From Photorhabdus noenieputensis (GTDB taxonomy: Bacteria > Pseudomonadota > Gammaproteobacteria > Enterobacterales > Enterobacteriaceae), in NCBI RefSeq assembly GCF_018448935.1, contig NZ_RCWC01000003.1:124001-188000 (forward strand): a stretch of DNA of 64,000 nt, given 5' to 3'. The translations under genes were made by a program, and so were the position numbers. Shown here piece by piece: positions 48,740 through 56,918 of the stretch (position 1 is its first letter; each line of letters opens with the position of its first letter). Below the pieces are notes generated by a model. It had not been told where the DNA came from. It searched no databases and worked only from the letters and a program-made list of their open reading frames with translations.

Positions 48740-50824
48740 ATGGATTACCTACTAACAAATAACCCCTGTAACGTGGCTGAACTACACTGGATTTATCCCC
48801 ATTTGGAACGTATCGACCTGCTATTACAGCAATACTATTATCAAAAGGGAGATCAGTACGATGCATTACCGGAAAGTTTTTTACTGGCCGAAGAGGATGT
48901 AGAACAATGTTTAATATCACCGCAAGGTATACCTCATTGGCTAGCTACAACGAATAATCTTATTCGCAATCCAGAAATCGAGGCAAGCCCTACCCTTGAT
49001 GCATTATCATTGCTGGTCGAACGTTTTGAACTGACTGAATTTGAACGTGATGTTTTATTATTAGGTTTATTACCCCATTTCGATAGCCGTTATCATGCGT
49101 TATTTGCCGTTCTAAATGGTAGCAGTAAAAAACAGTGGCCCAGTTTTACTTTAGCCATAGAGTTATTTCTCCAATATCAAGGTGACCGGCAATTACTGCA
49201 AAACAGTCTTCTACCGCAAACACCGTTAATCAATAATCAATTATTACGACTCAATAATCACGAAGAATCTATCTGGTTACAAACACAATTTTTAACCCAC
49301 AGTACTGTCTGGCATTTTTTATCGGGACAACGAACACTTTTACCGCCCCTAATAACCTGTGCTAACTGGCAAACGCCAGCCTCATATAATTGGTATCCAC
49401 AAACTCTTTATCATGCATTTAAAAAGATATTATTGAATGAAACCAACGAAATACGCCCATTGATAATACTCAGAGGAAAAGAGGGTAGCGCCAGAGAATT
49501 AGCAATCAGTAATATTATGGGATCTCATGGCATTAATACCTTAACTCTTGATTTAGCCCTCCTGTCCGATGAAGAAAACATAACCCTAATATCCAGACTG
49601 CTCGCAGACGCAATCCGAGAAACCCGGCTACATAGCGCTTGTTTATTAATTCGCAATTTTTCTTTGCTTACAGAGACAAAGAAAACATTACAGCGCAATT
49701 TATCTATTTTGCTGAATCAGCCGAAATTACGTGTGGTTTGCTTGGTAGAACCGGGAGATGCATTAGTCTGGATTAAGCACCTGCCAATGGTGCAAATTAA
49801 TATGCCCGTTGCGACATTGACGGATAAAGAAACCTTGCTGAAAGCAAGCTTACCGGAAAATATCGCGCAAAAAATTAATATTACTCAACTATGTCAACGC
49901 TTCTCTTTTACCGCGGAAACATTACCGCTGATTGTTGAAGAAGCTTATCAATATCAAATGATTCGGCAACCAGAAGGCCAACTGGAAGAAACTGATCTGC
50001 GTCAAGCATTAAGTTTCCGCGCCCAACAGAATTTTGGCAAACTGGCTCAACGAATTACCCCAAAACGCAGTTTTAACGATTTAGTGGTTTCAGACACATT
50101 AGCGCAACAATTAAAAGAAATTATCTCAGCGATTAATTACCGCGACCAAATGCTGAGCGTCGGCTTTGAGGAAAAAATCAATTATGGTACCGGTATTAGC
50201 GCCCTATTTTATGGAGAATCAGGTACCGGCAAAACAATGGCTGCTGAGGTGATTGCCGGTTATCTCGATGTTGATCTGATTAAAGTTGATCTCTCTACCG
50301 TGGTGAATAAATATATCGGTGAAACGGAAAAAAATATCTCCCGTATTTTCGATCTGGCCGAAGCGGATTCCGGAGTACTGTTTTTCGATGAAGCCGATGC
50401 CCTATTTGGCAAACGCAGCGAGACCAAAGATGCGCAAGACAGGCACGCAAATATTGAAGTCTCTTACCTGTTACAACGATTGGAAAATTATCCGGGGTTA
50501 GTGATTTTAGCCACCAATAATCGCAGTCATTTAGATAGTGCGTTTAACCGCCGTTTTACCTTTATTACCCGTTTTACTTATCCTGATGAAGAGTTACGTA
50601 AAAAAATGTGGCAAGTCATTTGGCCGGAACAATTGACACTATCCAATGAAATTGATTTTGCCCATCTGGCTAAACGAGCTGATTTAACCGGGGCTAATAT
50701 CAGAAATATTGCTCTATTGTCATCAATATTATCAACAAATGATAACTGTGCACAAATCGAAAATAAACATATAGATCGAGCCGTGATACTTGAATTAAAT
50801 AAAACTGGCCGATTAGCTTTTTAA
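48740..50824 (+). CDS. pvc15: PVC AAA+ ATPase Pvc15
   Basis: This 694-residue AAA+ ATPase is needed for loading or maturing cargo in PVC/Afp systems. The N-terminal half is family-specific; the C-terminal AAA domain has Walker A GESGTGKT (about 492-499), Walker B VLFFDEAD (about 546), and a conserved Arg-finger region (NRSHLDSAFNRRF). All catalytic motifs look intact. Confidence 0.94.
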   Translation: MDYLLTNNPCNVAELHWIYPHLERIDLLLQQYYYQKGDQYDALPESFLLAEEDVEQCLISPQGIPHWLATTNNLIRNPEIEASPTLDALSLLVERFELTEFERDVLLLGLLPHFDSRYHALFAVLNGSSKKQWPSFTLAIELFLQYQGDRQLLQNSLLPQTPLINNQLLRLNNHEESIWLQTQFLTHSTVWHFLSGQRTLLPPLITCANWQTPASYNWYPQTLYHAFKKILLNETNEIRPLIILRGKEGSARELAISNIMGSHGINTLTLDLALLSDEENITLISRLLADAIRETRLHSACLLIRNFSLLTETKKTLQRNLSILLNQPKLRVVCLVEPGDALVWIKHLPMVQINMPVATLTDKETLLKASLPENIAQKINITQLCQRFSFTAETLPLIVEEAYQYQMIRQPEGQLEETDLRQALSFRAQQNFGKLAQRITPKRSFNDLVVSDTLAQQLKEIISAINYRDQMLSVGFEEKINYGTGISALFYGESGTGKTMAAEVIAGYLDVDLIKVDLSTVVNKYIGETEKNISRIFDLAEADSGVLFFDEADALFGKRSETKDAQDRHANIEVSYLLQRLENYPGLVILATNNRSHLDSAFNRRFTFITRFTYPDEELRKKMWQVIWPEQLTLSNEIDFAHLAKRADLTGANIRNIALLSSILSTNDNCAQIENKHIDRAVILELNKTGRLAF

Positions 50825-50850
50825 ATATTCAATAGAATAGGAATATAAAC

Positions 50851-51753
50851 ATGGCTACTATAATTGCTTCTGACAATGCGATTATCGAGATTAATCAAGC
50901 ATTAAATACTATTTTATCTCAATATTTAGACATTTCCGGTCAAAAAATTGATATTCGTTTTGATCTACCCGAAATTAACTCCATTCAATCGGAACCGACA
51001 GTCAGTGTATTTCTTTATGAGATACACGAAGATCTACAATTACGATCTGCCGAATCAAGACGTTATAACCCGGCAACTAACACATTATTACCGGGATGGA
51101 TCAATATCAATTGTAACTATTTAATTACCTACTGGGATGCCAGTAAACCCTCTAGTGACAGCTCCAGCCCAGACAGCCAACCTAATAATCAAGCTGCACA
51201 GGTGATGACACGGATTTTAAATGCATTAATCAATAATCGCCAATTAACCGGTATTCCCGGTGCTTATACCCGAGTTATTCCTCAACAGGAAAATTTAAAT
51301 AGCTTAGGTAATTTTTGGCAAGCCCTGGGTAATCGCCCTCGCCTCTCTTTACTCTATTCCATTACTGTACCAATGAAACTGCAAGATATTAAAGACAATA
51401 TGACACCAATTAGTCAAATATCCACTTCGATGGTTCAAAAACCCAGTCTGGACAATTCACAAATAAACCAAGCTCTGGCAGATAAATTATGTGCCGATTT
51501 AGGTGGTACAGAAGATATTCGCCTTGCCCTGGCTAAAGTGAATCTGATAACCGAACCCACAACAGATAATAATTATAATCAGGAAAATGAACATGTTGTT
51601 CTTGAAGTCTCCGGCATGACCCTTTCAACCTATTTACCTAAAATAAAAGATATTCTTTCTATCTGGGTAAATAGCCAAAAAGCCGTGGTTAAAGTAAATG
51701 GGATAGGTATTATTATCTCCAAAGAAAATTCTGATGATTTAATTTCAATATAA
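50851..51753 (+). CDS. pvc16: PVC tube/sheath terminator (cap) Pvc16
   Basis: The 300-residue product belongs to the DUF4255 family that caps the distal end of the tube and sheath. It opens with IASDNAIIEINQALNTILSQ and has SEPTVSVFLYEIHEDLQLRS and YLITYWDASK. It is the last structural gene; cargo follows after 65 bases. Confidence 0.92.
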   Translation: MATIIASDNAIIEINQALNTILSQYLDISGQKIDIRFDLPEINSIQSEPTVSVFLYEIHEDLQLRSAESRRYNPATNTLLPGWININCNYLITYWDASKPSSDSSSPDSQPNNQAAQVMTRILNALINNRQLTGIPGAYTRVIPQQENLNSLGNFWQALGNRPRLSLLYSITVPMKLQDIKDNMTPISQISTSMVQKPSLDNSQINQALADKLCADLGGTEDIRLALAKVNLITEPTTDNNYNQENEHVVLEVSGMTLSTYLPKIKDILSIWVNSQKAVVKVNGIGIIISKENSDDLISI

Positions 51754-51818
51754 AATCATTAATAAAGAGAAAATTATACAGATTAATAGATCAAACTAAT
51801 AACCAAGGATTTATCAAC

Positions 51819-52832
51819 ATGCCAAGATATTCTAACTCTCAGAGAATACCCACACAGAATAGTAAGAATAGCCGTAGAACATCTCCATCATCAATCCCCT
51901 CAGATGGACATCTTTCACTTTCAAATAATCTGACTAACGACTCCTCAGTTCGCCAAGAAGTTAAGAGACAATTTATCTGGGAGGGCCATATGGAGGCAAT
52001 TGAAAAAGCGTCCAGACTTGGTAATTTTGCTGTCAGTTTTCGGGCAGCAGGTGAACCAACACTCAGAGCTTTAGGTAAAGGTGCTGCGGCCAAGGGGCAT
52101 GATATTCTGGAAAAAACCATTAAACCCGGTTCAATTAACAAAGCTTATCCCAAAAATGAAGCCTCGGATGTCATAAAGAAAGTACAAGATGCAGGTATTG
52201 AAGGCTATGTAGGCCACTGGAATAAAGAAACGGGGCGTCTCGAAGGTATTTATATGAGCAGCAGTCACGGTTTATCAGATGAACAGGTCAATGGGAAAAT
52301 TTATCCCATAGATTTAAACAACCTCGAAGCAAGTCTGGCTCCTTTAAAAGAAAAAAAGAACTGGGCCGCACTGCCTTTCACCGGTGATTATGATATGCAT
52401 GACATGATTAGTTTCACCACTCAACCGCATTCAATGCCATCTAATTCATCAGCAGAAAAGAAAATCATCGACCGCATTAACAAATATATCGCTAAATCTG
52501 ATTCAAACCGACCATTTGAAGATACAGAACATAATGTTATTAGGCATGGTCCTCAGGTAAGCTACCCTGCTTTTGCGATGGATAAAGAAAAAGAAGAGAT
52601 AAAGAAACGCGGGGGAATTGTCAAAGCAGTTGCTGAACCCGGCGAATTTCCGGTGGCTATTGTCAGCAAAGGGCAATGGACAATTGCCAATAATATCGAT
52701 GAACTGAATCAGTTTTATAATAGTATTGGCGCAAAAATGAAAACAAGCTGGAAACCGGGCGCTGGAAATCCCGGATTCGTTTCCAATCCACAAAAACCGG
52801 GCATGGCCAGATTTAGCCGGAAATCTCACTAA
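51819..52832 (+). CDS. PVC effector: edema-factor/ExoY-like nucleotidyl cyclase domain
   Basis: The 337-residue cargo has a disordered, Ser/Asn-rich N terminus (about residues 1-43), the kind of leader that targets proteins into PVC tubes. The rest resembles the anthrax edema factor/ExoY nucleotidyl cyclase domain: VSFRAAGEPTLRALGKGAAAKG (residues 72 on), GDYDMHD (189-195), and NVIRHGPQ (239-246). By my alignment, edema-factor Lys346, Lys353, Asp491, Asp493 and His577 correspond to Lys92, Lys98, Asp190, Asp192 and His243. His351 is replaced by Leu97. It may raise cyclic nucleotide levels in target cells. Activity needs testing. Confidence 0.72.
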   Translation: MPRYSNSQRIPTQNSKNSRRTSPSSIPSDGHLSLSNNLTNDSSVRQEVKRQFIWEGHMEAIEKASRLGNFAVSFRAAGEPTLRALGKGAAAKGHDILEKTIKPGSINKAYPKNEASDVIKKVQDAGIEGYVGHWNKETGRLEGIYMSSSHGLSDEQVNGKIYPIDLNNLEASLAPLKEKKNWAALPFTGDYDMHDMISFTTQPHSMPSNSSAEKKIIDRINKYIAKSDSNRPFEDTEHNVIRHGPQVSYPAFAMDKEKEEIKKRGGIVKAVAEPGEFPVAIVSKGQWTIANNIDELNQFYNSIGAKMKTSWKPGAGNPGFVSNPQKPGMARFSRKSH

Positions 52833-52913
52833 TAATACTGGCAAGAAAGAATGACTAATCTGTATTAGCTCAGACTTATTAACACCGCAAAATGGTGTTC
52901 TTTCTATATCTTT

Positions 52914-52955
52914 AAGAAGCTCGTTAAGTGAATTAACGAGCTTCTTATCATTTTG
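52914..52955 (+). terminator. Terminator of the PVC operon and effector
   Basis: AAGAAGCTCGTTAA (52914-52927) pairs with TTAACGAGCTTCTT (52933-52946), then ATCATTTTG. It is a strong 14-bp stem about 80 bases after the effector stop. Confidence 0.85.
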
Positions 52956-53050
52956 TTGACTGCACGCGCTCCCCCCAGTCACATAGTTATCTATTCTCCC
53001 GGGGATTCACTCCCTTGCCGCTCCGATGCATCTTGGAATCCATAGGGTAT
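52953..53050 (-). repeat. Truncated ERIC element
   Basis: Reads on the - strand from TATACCCTATGG to the core and beyond (CTCCCGGGGATTCAC on the + strand), but its other end stops about 28 bases short of full length. It borders the PVC terminator, so truncation may mark a recombination edge. Confidence 0.85.
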
Positions 53051-53065
53051 AACTACAATATTATA

Positions 53066-53935
53066 TTACTGACTCACAACTTGATCTTTAGGGTTAAATG
53101 TAAATACAGCATCTGTTGCCTGTTTTACATTTGTACCTTTAGGTAATTCGATTTGAACAATAGGTAAAAATTTACCTGTTGCATCTTTATAATCACGTTG
53201 ATCTTTTTGTGCATTAATTAAACCTGCACCGTTTGAATAAAAAAGGGCTTCAATAGGTAATGTTTGTGGCTTATTCTCATCCCAAGGTTGAACCACTATC
53301 TCATTATAATTTAAACCATTACCATGATAAGGCATTGCAAGTAATGTTTGATAAAAAGCATCTGCTGGATCTTTAGCCGTCGGTCTAACATCAAATGCAC
53401 AGACTCCCCATGCAGATTTTCTTACAATAGCTTTATTTAATTGATGAGCGGTGAAAACACCAAAATCTTGGCATGATTTTCCATCTGAGGGTTTAGGCGG
53501 TGCGCCACAATAATTTCCCTGACGCCCCCAAGTATTCGCATCAATAACATAGGAGCATAATACAGGAACTTTAATCTTATCCTCAGGGGCCATCTGTTCA
53601 GGAAAAAGAATAAAACCATTTACGCTAGCAAATGTATTGCCAAATTTAGCATCTTTTCTTAAATATGAAAAAGAAACTCCATTATTTTTTATAGAAGATG
53701 GATTTAACTTCCAAAAATTAAATCCAGGCCGAGTCCCTCTCATCAAAACTCCAGAGCAAAGAAAAGCGGGTGATTGAGCATCACCACAATCTTTGACGGT
53801 ATTATTATATTGTTGAGTTAATATATTAGCAATATCACTTTGTACATCGGTTTCATTTCCCGTTTGCGTGAAAGCAAAAGTATTTGCTGAAAAAAAGACA
53901 ATACTAAGGAGCAAACCTATGGCAGGCTTTTTCAT
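53066..53935 (-). CDS. Halovibrin HvnA-like secreted protein, copy 1
   Basis: The 289-residue protein starts with a signal peptide (KKPAIGLLLSIVFFSANTFA) and resembles the halovibrin HvnA family of secreted proteins, linked in Vibrio to NAD+-directed activity. Family features: VKDCGDAQSPAFLCSGV, GVSFSYLRKDAKFGN, LPIEALFYSNGAG and KDQRDYKDATGKFLPIV. Cys residues suggest disulphides in the periplasm or outside. It diverges from a second copy at 54938-55828 with a near-identical promoter region. The exact reaction is not assigned. Confidence 0.82.
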   Translation of the reverse strand: MKKPAIGLLLSIVFFSANTFAFTQTGNETDVQSDIANILTQQYNNTVKDCGDAQSPAFLCSGVLMRGTRPGFNFWKLNPSSIKNNGVSFSYLRKDAKFGNTFASVNGFILFPEQMAPEDKIKVPVLCSYVIDANTWGRQGNYCGAPPKPSDGKSCQDFGVFTAHQLNKAIVRKSAWGVCAFDVRPTAKDPADAFYQTLLAMPYHGNGLNYNEIVVQPWDENKPQTLPIEALFYSNGAGLINAQKDQRDYKDATGKFLPIVQIELPKGTNVKQATDAVFTFNPKDQVVSQ

Positions 53936-54047
53936 AAAATCCTCACTTAATTTAAAGTGCGTTAATTGAAATTAAATTATTCTTCATTCACTTCCTAATG
54001 AAGTTTTTCACTGTTTTGCTTATATCACAACTATCAACTTTGATAGC
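53936..54047 (-). promoter_or_regulatory. Promoter region of halovibrin copy 1, inverted repeat of copy 2's
   Basis: About 110 bases repeat in inverted form at 54830-54937 with only a handful of changes, and the match continues into the signal-peptide codons. Its outer end holds the palindrome CTATCAACTTTGATAG (54031-54046), a lux-box-like operator candidate. Confidence 0.75.
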
Positions 54048-54058
54048 AAAACAAGGCT

Positions 54059-54754
54059 TCATAATTCTATTTGACCATTCTCAATGGCTTTTATTATGGC
54101 TGCACCTCTAGAGTTAACATTAAATTTTTCTCTAATTTTTTTAAAATGAAAATTAATATTTGCTTCTGAGCAATTAAGTATGCGTGATATCTCCCATGTT
54201 GTTTTTCCAATTAAATACCAAGAGCAAACTTCTTTTTCTCTTTTACTTAATTTAATGTTGTTTTTTTTGTTTTTTAAAATAATTAAATAGTGTAGTATTA
54301 TGTCTCTTAATGCTATTAATTGATTGAAATTTTTATTTATTGTCCTTATATAATCATCTTCTTTGCAATAAAAAGATAAAGTTAAAATTCCAAACTCATG
54401 ATTAATACCATGCATAGGAAAAGATATGCCATGATTTATTCCATAATCTTTAATTTCATGGGAAAAAAGTGATTTTTTTTCTAGTTTATTGCAATCCCAT
54501 ATGAAAGGGATAGTGTTTTTTATGCAATATTCAAAAATTGGATTGTTATTGATATATTTATCTTTTTGATAGTTTAAGGCTAATTGATCATTATTGGTGA
54601 TGAAATTTGATTCTTTAATATTACTTTTAGTTGAAGAGTAAAAGAGAGAATACCATTCTATATTAGTAATAGATTGAATGGTTTTAATAACAAAATGGAG
54701 ATCATTAAACTCCTCAACAACACAATCCGAATAAAATTCATATAAGTCAATCAT
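54059..54754 (-). CDS. LuxR-family solo regulator between two halovibrin genes
   Basis: The 231-residue protein has an N-terminal autoinducer-binding-like domain and a C-terminal LuxR HTH (LSKREKEVCSWYLIGKTTWE, then ISRILNCSEANINFHFKKIREKF). In the ligand region the usual Asp before Pro is Asn (INNNPIF), so it may not bind acyl-homoserine lactones, as with other Photorhabdus LuxR solos. No luxI gene is in the window. Position between two diverging target genes with matching palindromes suggests local control of both. Confidence 0.87.
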   Translation of the reverse strand: MIDLYEFYSDCVVEEFNDLHFVIKTIQSITNIEWYSLFYSSTKSNIKESNFITNNDQLALNYQKDKYINNNPIFEYCIKNTIPFIWDCNKLEKKSLFSHEIKDYGINHGISFPMHGINHEFGILTLSFYCKEDDYIRTINKNFNQLIALRDIILHYLIILKNKKNNIKLSKREKEVCSWYLIGKTTWEISRILNCSEANINFHFKKIREKFNVNSRGAAIIKAIENGQIEL

Positions 54755-54826
54755 AATTTAACCTGGGTATTGTTAAATATTTCAAAACGTTAATACTAAG
54801 ATTAGTCCAATAATTGACTAGAACAA

Positions 54827-54937
54827 CTATCAAATCTGATAGTTGTGATATAAGCAAAACAATGAAAAACTTCATTAGGAAGTGAATGAAGAACAATTTA
54901 ATTTCAATTAACGCACTTTAAATTAAGTGAGGATTTT
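54827..54937 (+). promoter_or_regulatory. Promoter region of halovibrin copy 2 with lux-box-like palindrome
   Basis: CTATCAAATCTGATAG (54827-54842) is extended by CAA and TTG to 9-bp arms. It is followed by the same 95 or so bases found upstream of copy 1, including GTGAGGATTTTATG with the start codon. The shared palindrome between two otherwise quiet spacers is the most likely regulator site. Confidence 0.72.
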
Positions 54938-55828
54938 ATGAAAAAGCCTGCCATAGGTTTGCTCCTTAGTATTGTTTTTTTTTCAGAAAATACTTTTGCT
55001 TTCACGCAAACGGAAAATGAAATCGATGTACAAAATGATATTGCCAATATATTAACCCAACAATATAATAATACCGTCAAAGATTGTGGTGATGCTCAAT
55101 CACCTGCTTTTCTTTGCTCTGGAGTTATATTGCGTGGCACCATACATTCAAATGATCATAAGTTTTGGCAACCTAGCCCATCATCTATAAAAAGTGGTGG
55201 TGTTTCTTTTTCATATTTAAGGAAAGACGCCAAGTTTAAACGCTTAGCTTATGGATATAAAAATGGATTTATTGTTTTCCCTGAACATATCGCACCTAAA
55301 GATAGAGTCGATTTTTCTGTATTATGTGCATTTCCTATTGATGGCTATACAAATGAGAGAGCGAATCAAGGTTGTGGTGAAAATATTACTAAGGCGAAAG
55401 GTAAAGGTAAATCTTGCCAAGAACAAAATGTGATGAATTCCGATGATTGGATAAAAAATTATAGGAAAGTAAACTCTCAAGATCTTTTTCAATGTGGATT
55501 TAATGTTACTAAAGATGTAAATAATCCAGCTATAGCTTTCTATCAAATGTTAGAAAGTATCAAAAAACTTCCACGTACTCCTAATACTCCACCAAAACAG
55601 AATGAAATCAGAATTTCAACCTGGGAAGAAAATGATCCTAACAAATTACCTATTGAAGCCCTTTTTTATTCAGAGAATTCAGGTTTAGCTGATGCCCAAA
55701 AAGATCAGCGTGATTATAAAAACGCAACAGGTAAATTTTTGCCTATTGTTAAAATGCTACTACCAAGAACTTTAAATGAGGATGCATTATTCAAATTTAA
55801 TATTAGAGATCAGGTTATTAAGCCATAA
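54938..55828 (+). CDS. Halovibrin HvnA-like secreted protein, copy 2
   Basis: The 296-residue paralogue keeps the signal peptide and first 60 or so residues almost unchanged (VKDCGDAQSPAFLCSGV) but diverges in the middle (CGENITKAKGKGKSCQEQN), then matches again at LPIEALFYSENSGLADAQ and KDQRDYKNATGKFLPIV. The pattern fits duplication followed by divergence in the core, possibly giving different targets. A strong hairpin follows. Confidence 0.82.
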   Translation: MKKPAIGLLLSIVFFSENTFAFTQTENEIDVQNDIANILTQQYNNTVKDCGDAQSPAFLCSGVILRGTIHSNDHKFWQPSPSSIKSGGVSFSYLRKDAKFKRLAYGYKNGFIVFPEHIAPKDRVDFSVLCAFPIDGYTNERANQGCGENITKAKGKGKSCQEQNVMNSDDWIKNYRKVNSQDLFQCGFNVTKDVNNPAIAFYQMLESIKKLPRTPNTPPKQNEIRISTWEENDPNKLPIEALFYSENSGLADAQKDQRDYKNATGKFLPIVKMLLPRTLNEDALFKFNIRDQVIKP

Positions 55829-55836
55829 ACGATTAT

Positions 55837-55883
55837 TGGATTACTTTAAGCTCTATTTTTCATACTGAGCTTACTGTAATCCA
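55837..55883 (+). terminator. Terminator-like hairpin after halovibrin copy 2
   Basis: Two 17-base arms (TGGATTACTTTAAGCTC and GAGCTTACTGTAATCCA) match at 15 positions, 13 bases apart. No clear T-tract follows. Confidence 0.6.
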
Positions 55884-56201
55884 CCTTCACTCTTCGTGAT
55901 GAAACAAAACTCCACTTTAATATCCTCCTCACCCTAAAGAGGGTGTCGCAAAAGGCCAGCAATAAAAATAACCTTATTCATTACCACCGACTTATCATAC
56001 TTAAAATTGAACAACTAGAGAAAATAGACATCCATTAACAATCTCTGTTATTAATTAATGTTGTATATAAAAATCCCCCGCCCATAATTGTTTTGTTTCA
56101 TTGGAAATTATTTAAATAACCATTGGTTAAATTTTTAAATATAAACAATAACATCTATAAATCATGTTATTGCGGTAGCTATATTTTTCAATAAAAACCA
56201 A
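55884..56201 (+). promoter_or_regulatory. Lectin leader with ops-like element
   Basis: No gene was seen. The ops-like segment at 56154-56183 (GCGGTAGC core at 56172-56179) matches the PVC leader at 28 of 30 positions, and weaker similarity extends about 50 bases upstream (ATTTAAATAA-CATTG). CTCACCCTAAAGAGGGTGT near 55925 resembles an IS end. Confidence 0.65.
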
Positions 56202-56537
56202 GTGATAAACGCTTTTTATATTTTAAATGCAAATAGTAAAGTCACCGAGAAAATAGTGGAGGCAAATATTTCGCAAACTGTAAAAGTATATATTGACGAT
56301 CTTCTGGTAGATACATTAACCGGTAAAGGGCAAAATAATTTAATGGCGACTAAAGCCTACACATCAGGTACAGGCAAAATCTGTATTGAGATTGAAGGGG
56401 ATAGCAAACCATGTAAGCTACATTATTTCGATAATATATTTGATGGAAAACCGGGAACAGCTATTATCAGCACTGAAAATGGTACCAATAGTCATTACAA
56501 TGATAGCGTAGTGTTTTTAAATTGGCCTCTGACATAA
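56202..56537 (+). CDS. LecB (PA-IIL)-like lectin
   Basis: The 111-residue protein resembles the fucose/mannose-binding lectin LecB of Pseudomonas: SQTVKVYIDDLLVDTLTGKG, and the C-terminal calcium site region STENGTNSHYNDS followed by VVFLNWPL. Of the LecB calcium ligands, Asn21, Glu95, Asn103 and Asp104 have equivalents (N22, E92, N100, D101), but Asp99 is Asn, Asp101 is His, and the terminal Gly is Thr. Calcium or sugar binding may be altered. The start is GTG at 56202 with no strong ribosome-binding site. Confidence 0.78.
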   Translation: MINAFYILNANSKVTEKIVEANISQTVKVYIDDLLVDTLTGKGQNNLMATKAYTSGTGKICIEIEGDSKPCKLHYFDNIFDGKPGTAIISTENGTNSHYNDSVVFLNWPLT

Positions 56538-56658
56538 ACTAAAAATACTTGGTTTCGAATAATTATTGCGCCCTCCGTGGCGCATTTTTTCCCACTCATA
56601 TGACTACCGTAAAATAAATAGTAGTATTTGGAAGAAATACAGTAATTTTGTCGGACAT

Positions 56659-56870
56659 TTATTCAAGCTCACTCTGGCTCAGACCGGTGATTTTCATCAC
56701 AGTTTCACGGTCAATTCCACTGTTCAGCAATGCATGAGCAATTTTTAACGTTGCTTCTTGACGTCCTTCTTGACGCCCTTCCTGACGTGCTTTATGTTCC
56801 AATCTTTGTGCTATTGTCATCAGTACCTCCTCATACCTCGGGGACTGTTCTGCCAGTCTCCGTAAGATCC
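56659..56870 (-). pseudogene. 3' relic of an Rpn-family gene
   Basis: On the - strand the frame reads YEEVLMTIAQRLEHKARQEG, a short repeat, then TLKIAHALLNSGIDRETVMK and a stop: the C-terminal 70 or so residues of the Rpn protein next to it. The start and catalytic part are missing, so this is a leftover of tandem duplication or recombination. Confidence 0.8.
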
Positions 56871-56918
56871 TCTTCTCACACGAATCGTTGAATGCTGATT
56901 GAGAACTCTCAAGACGAG

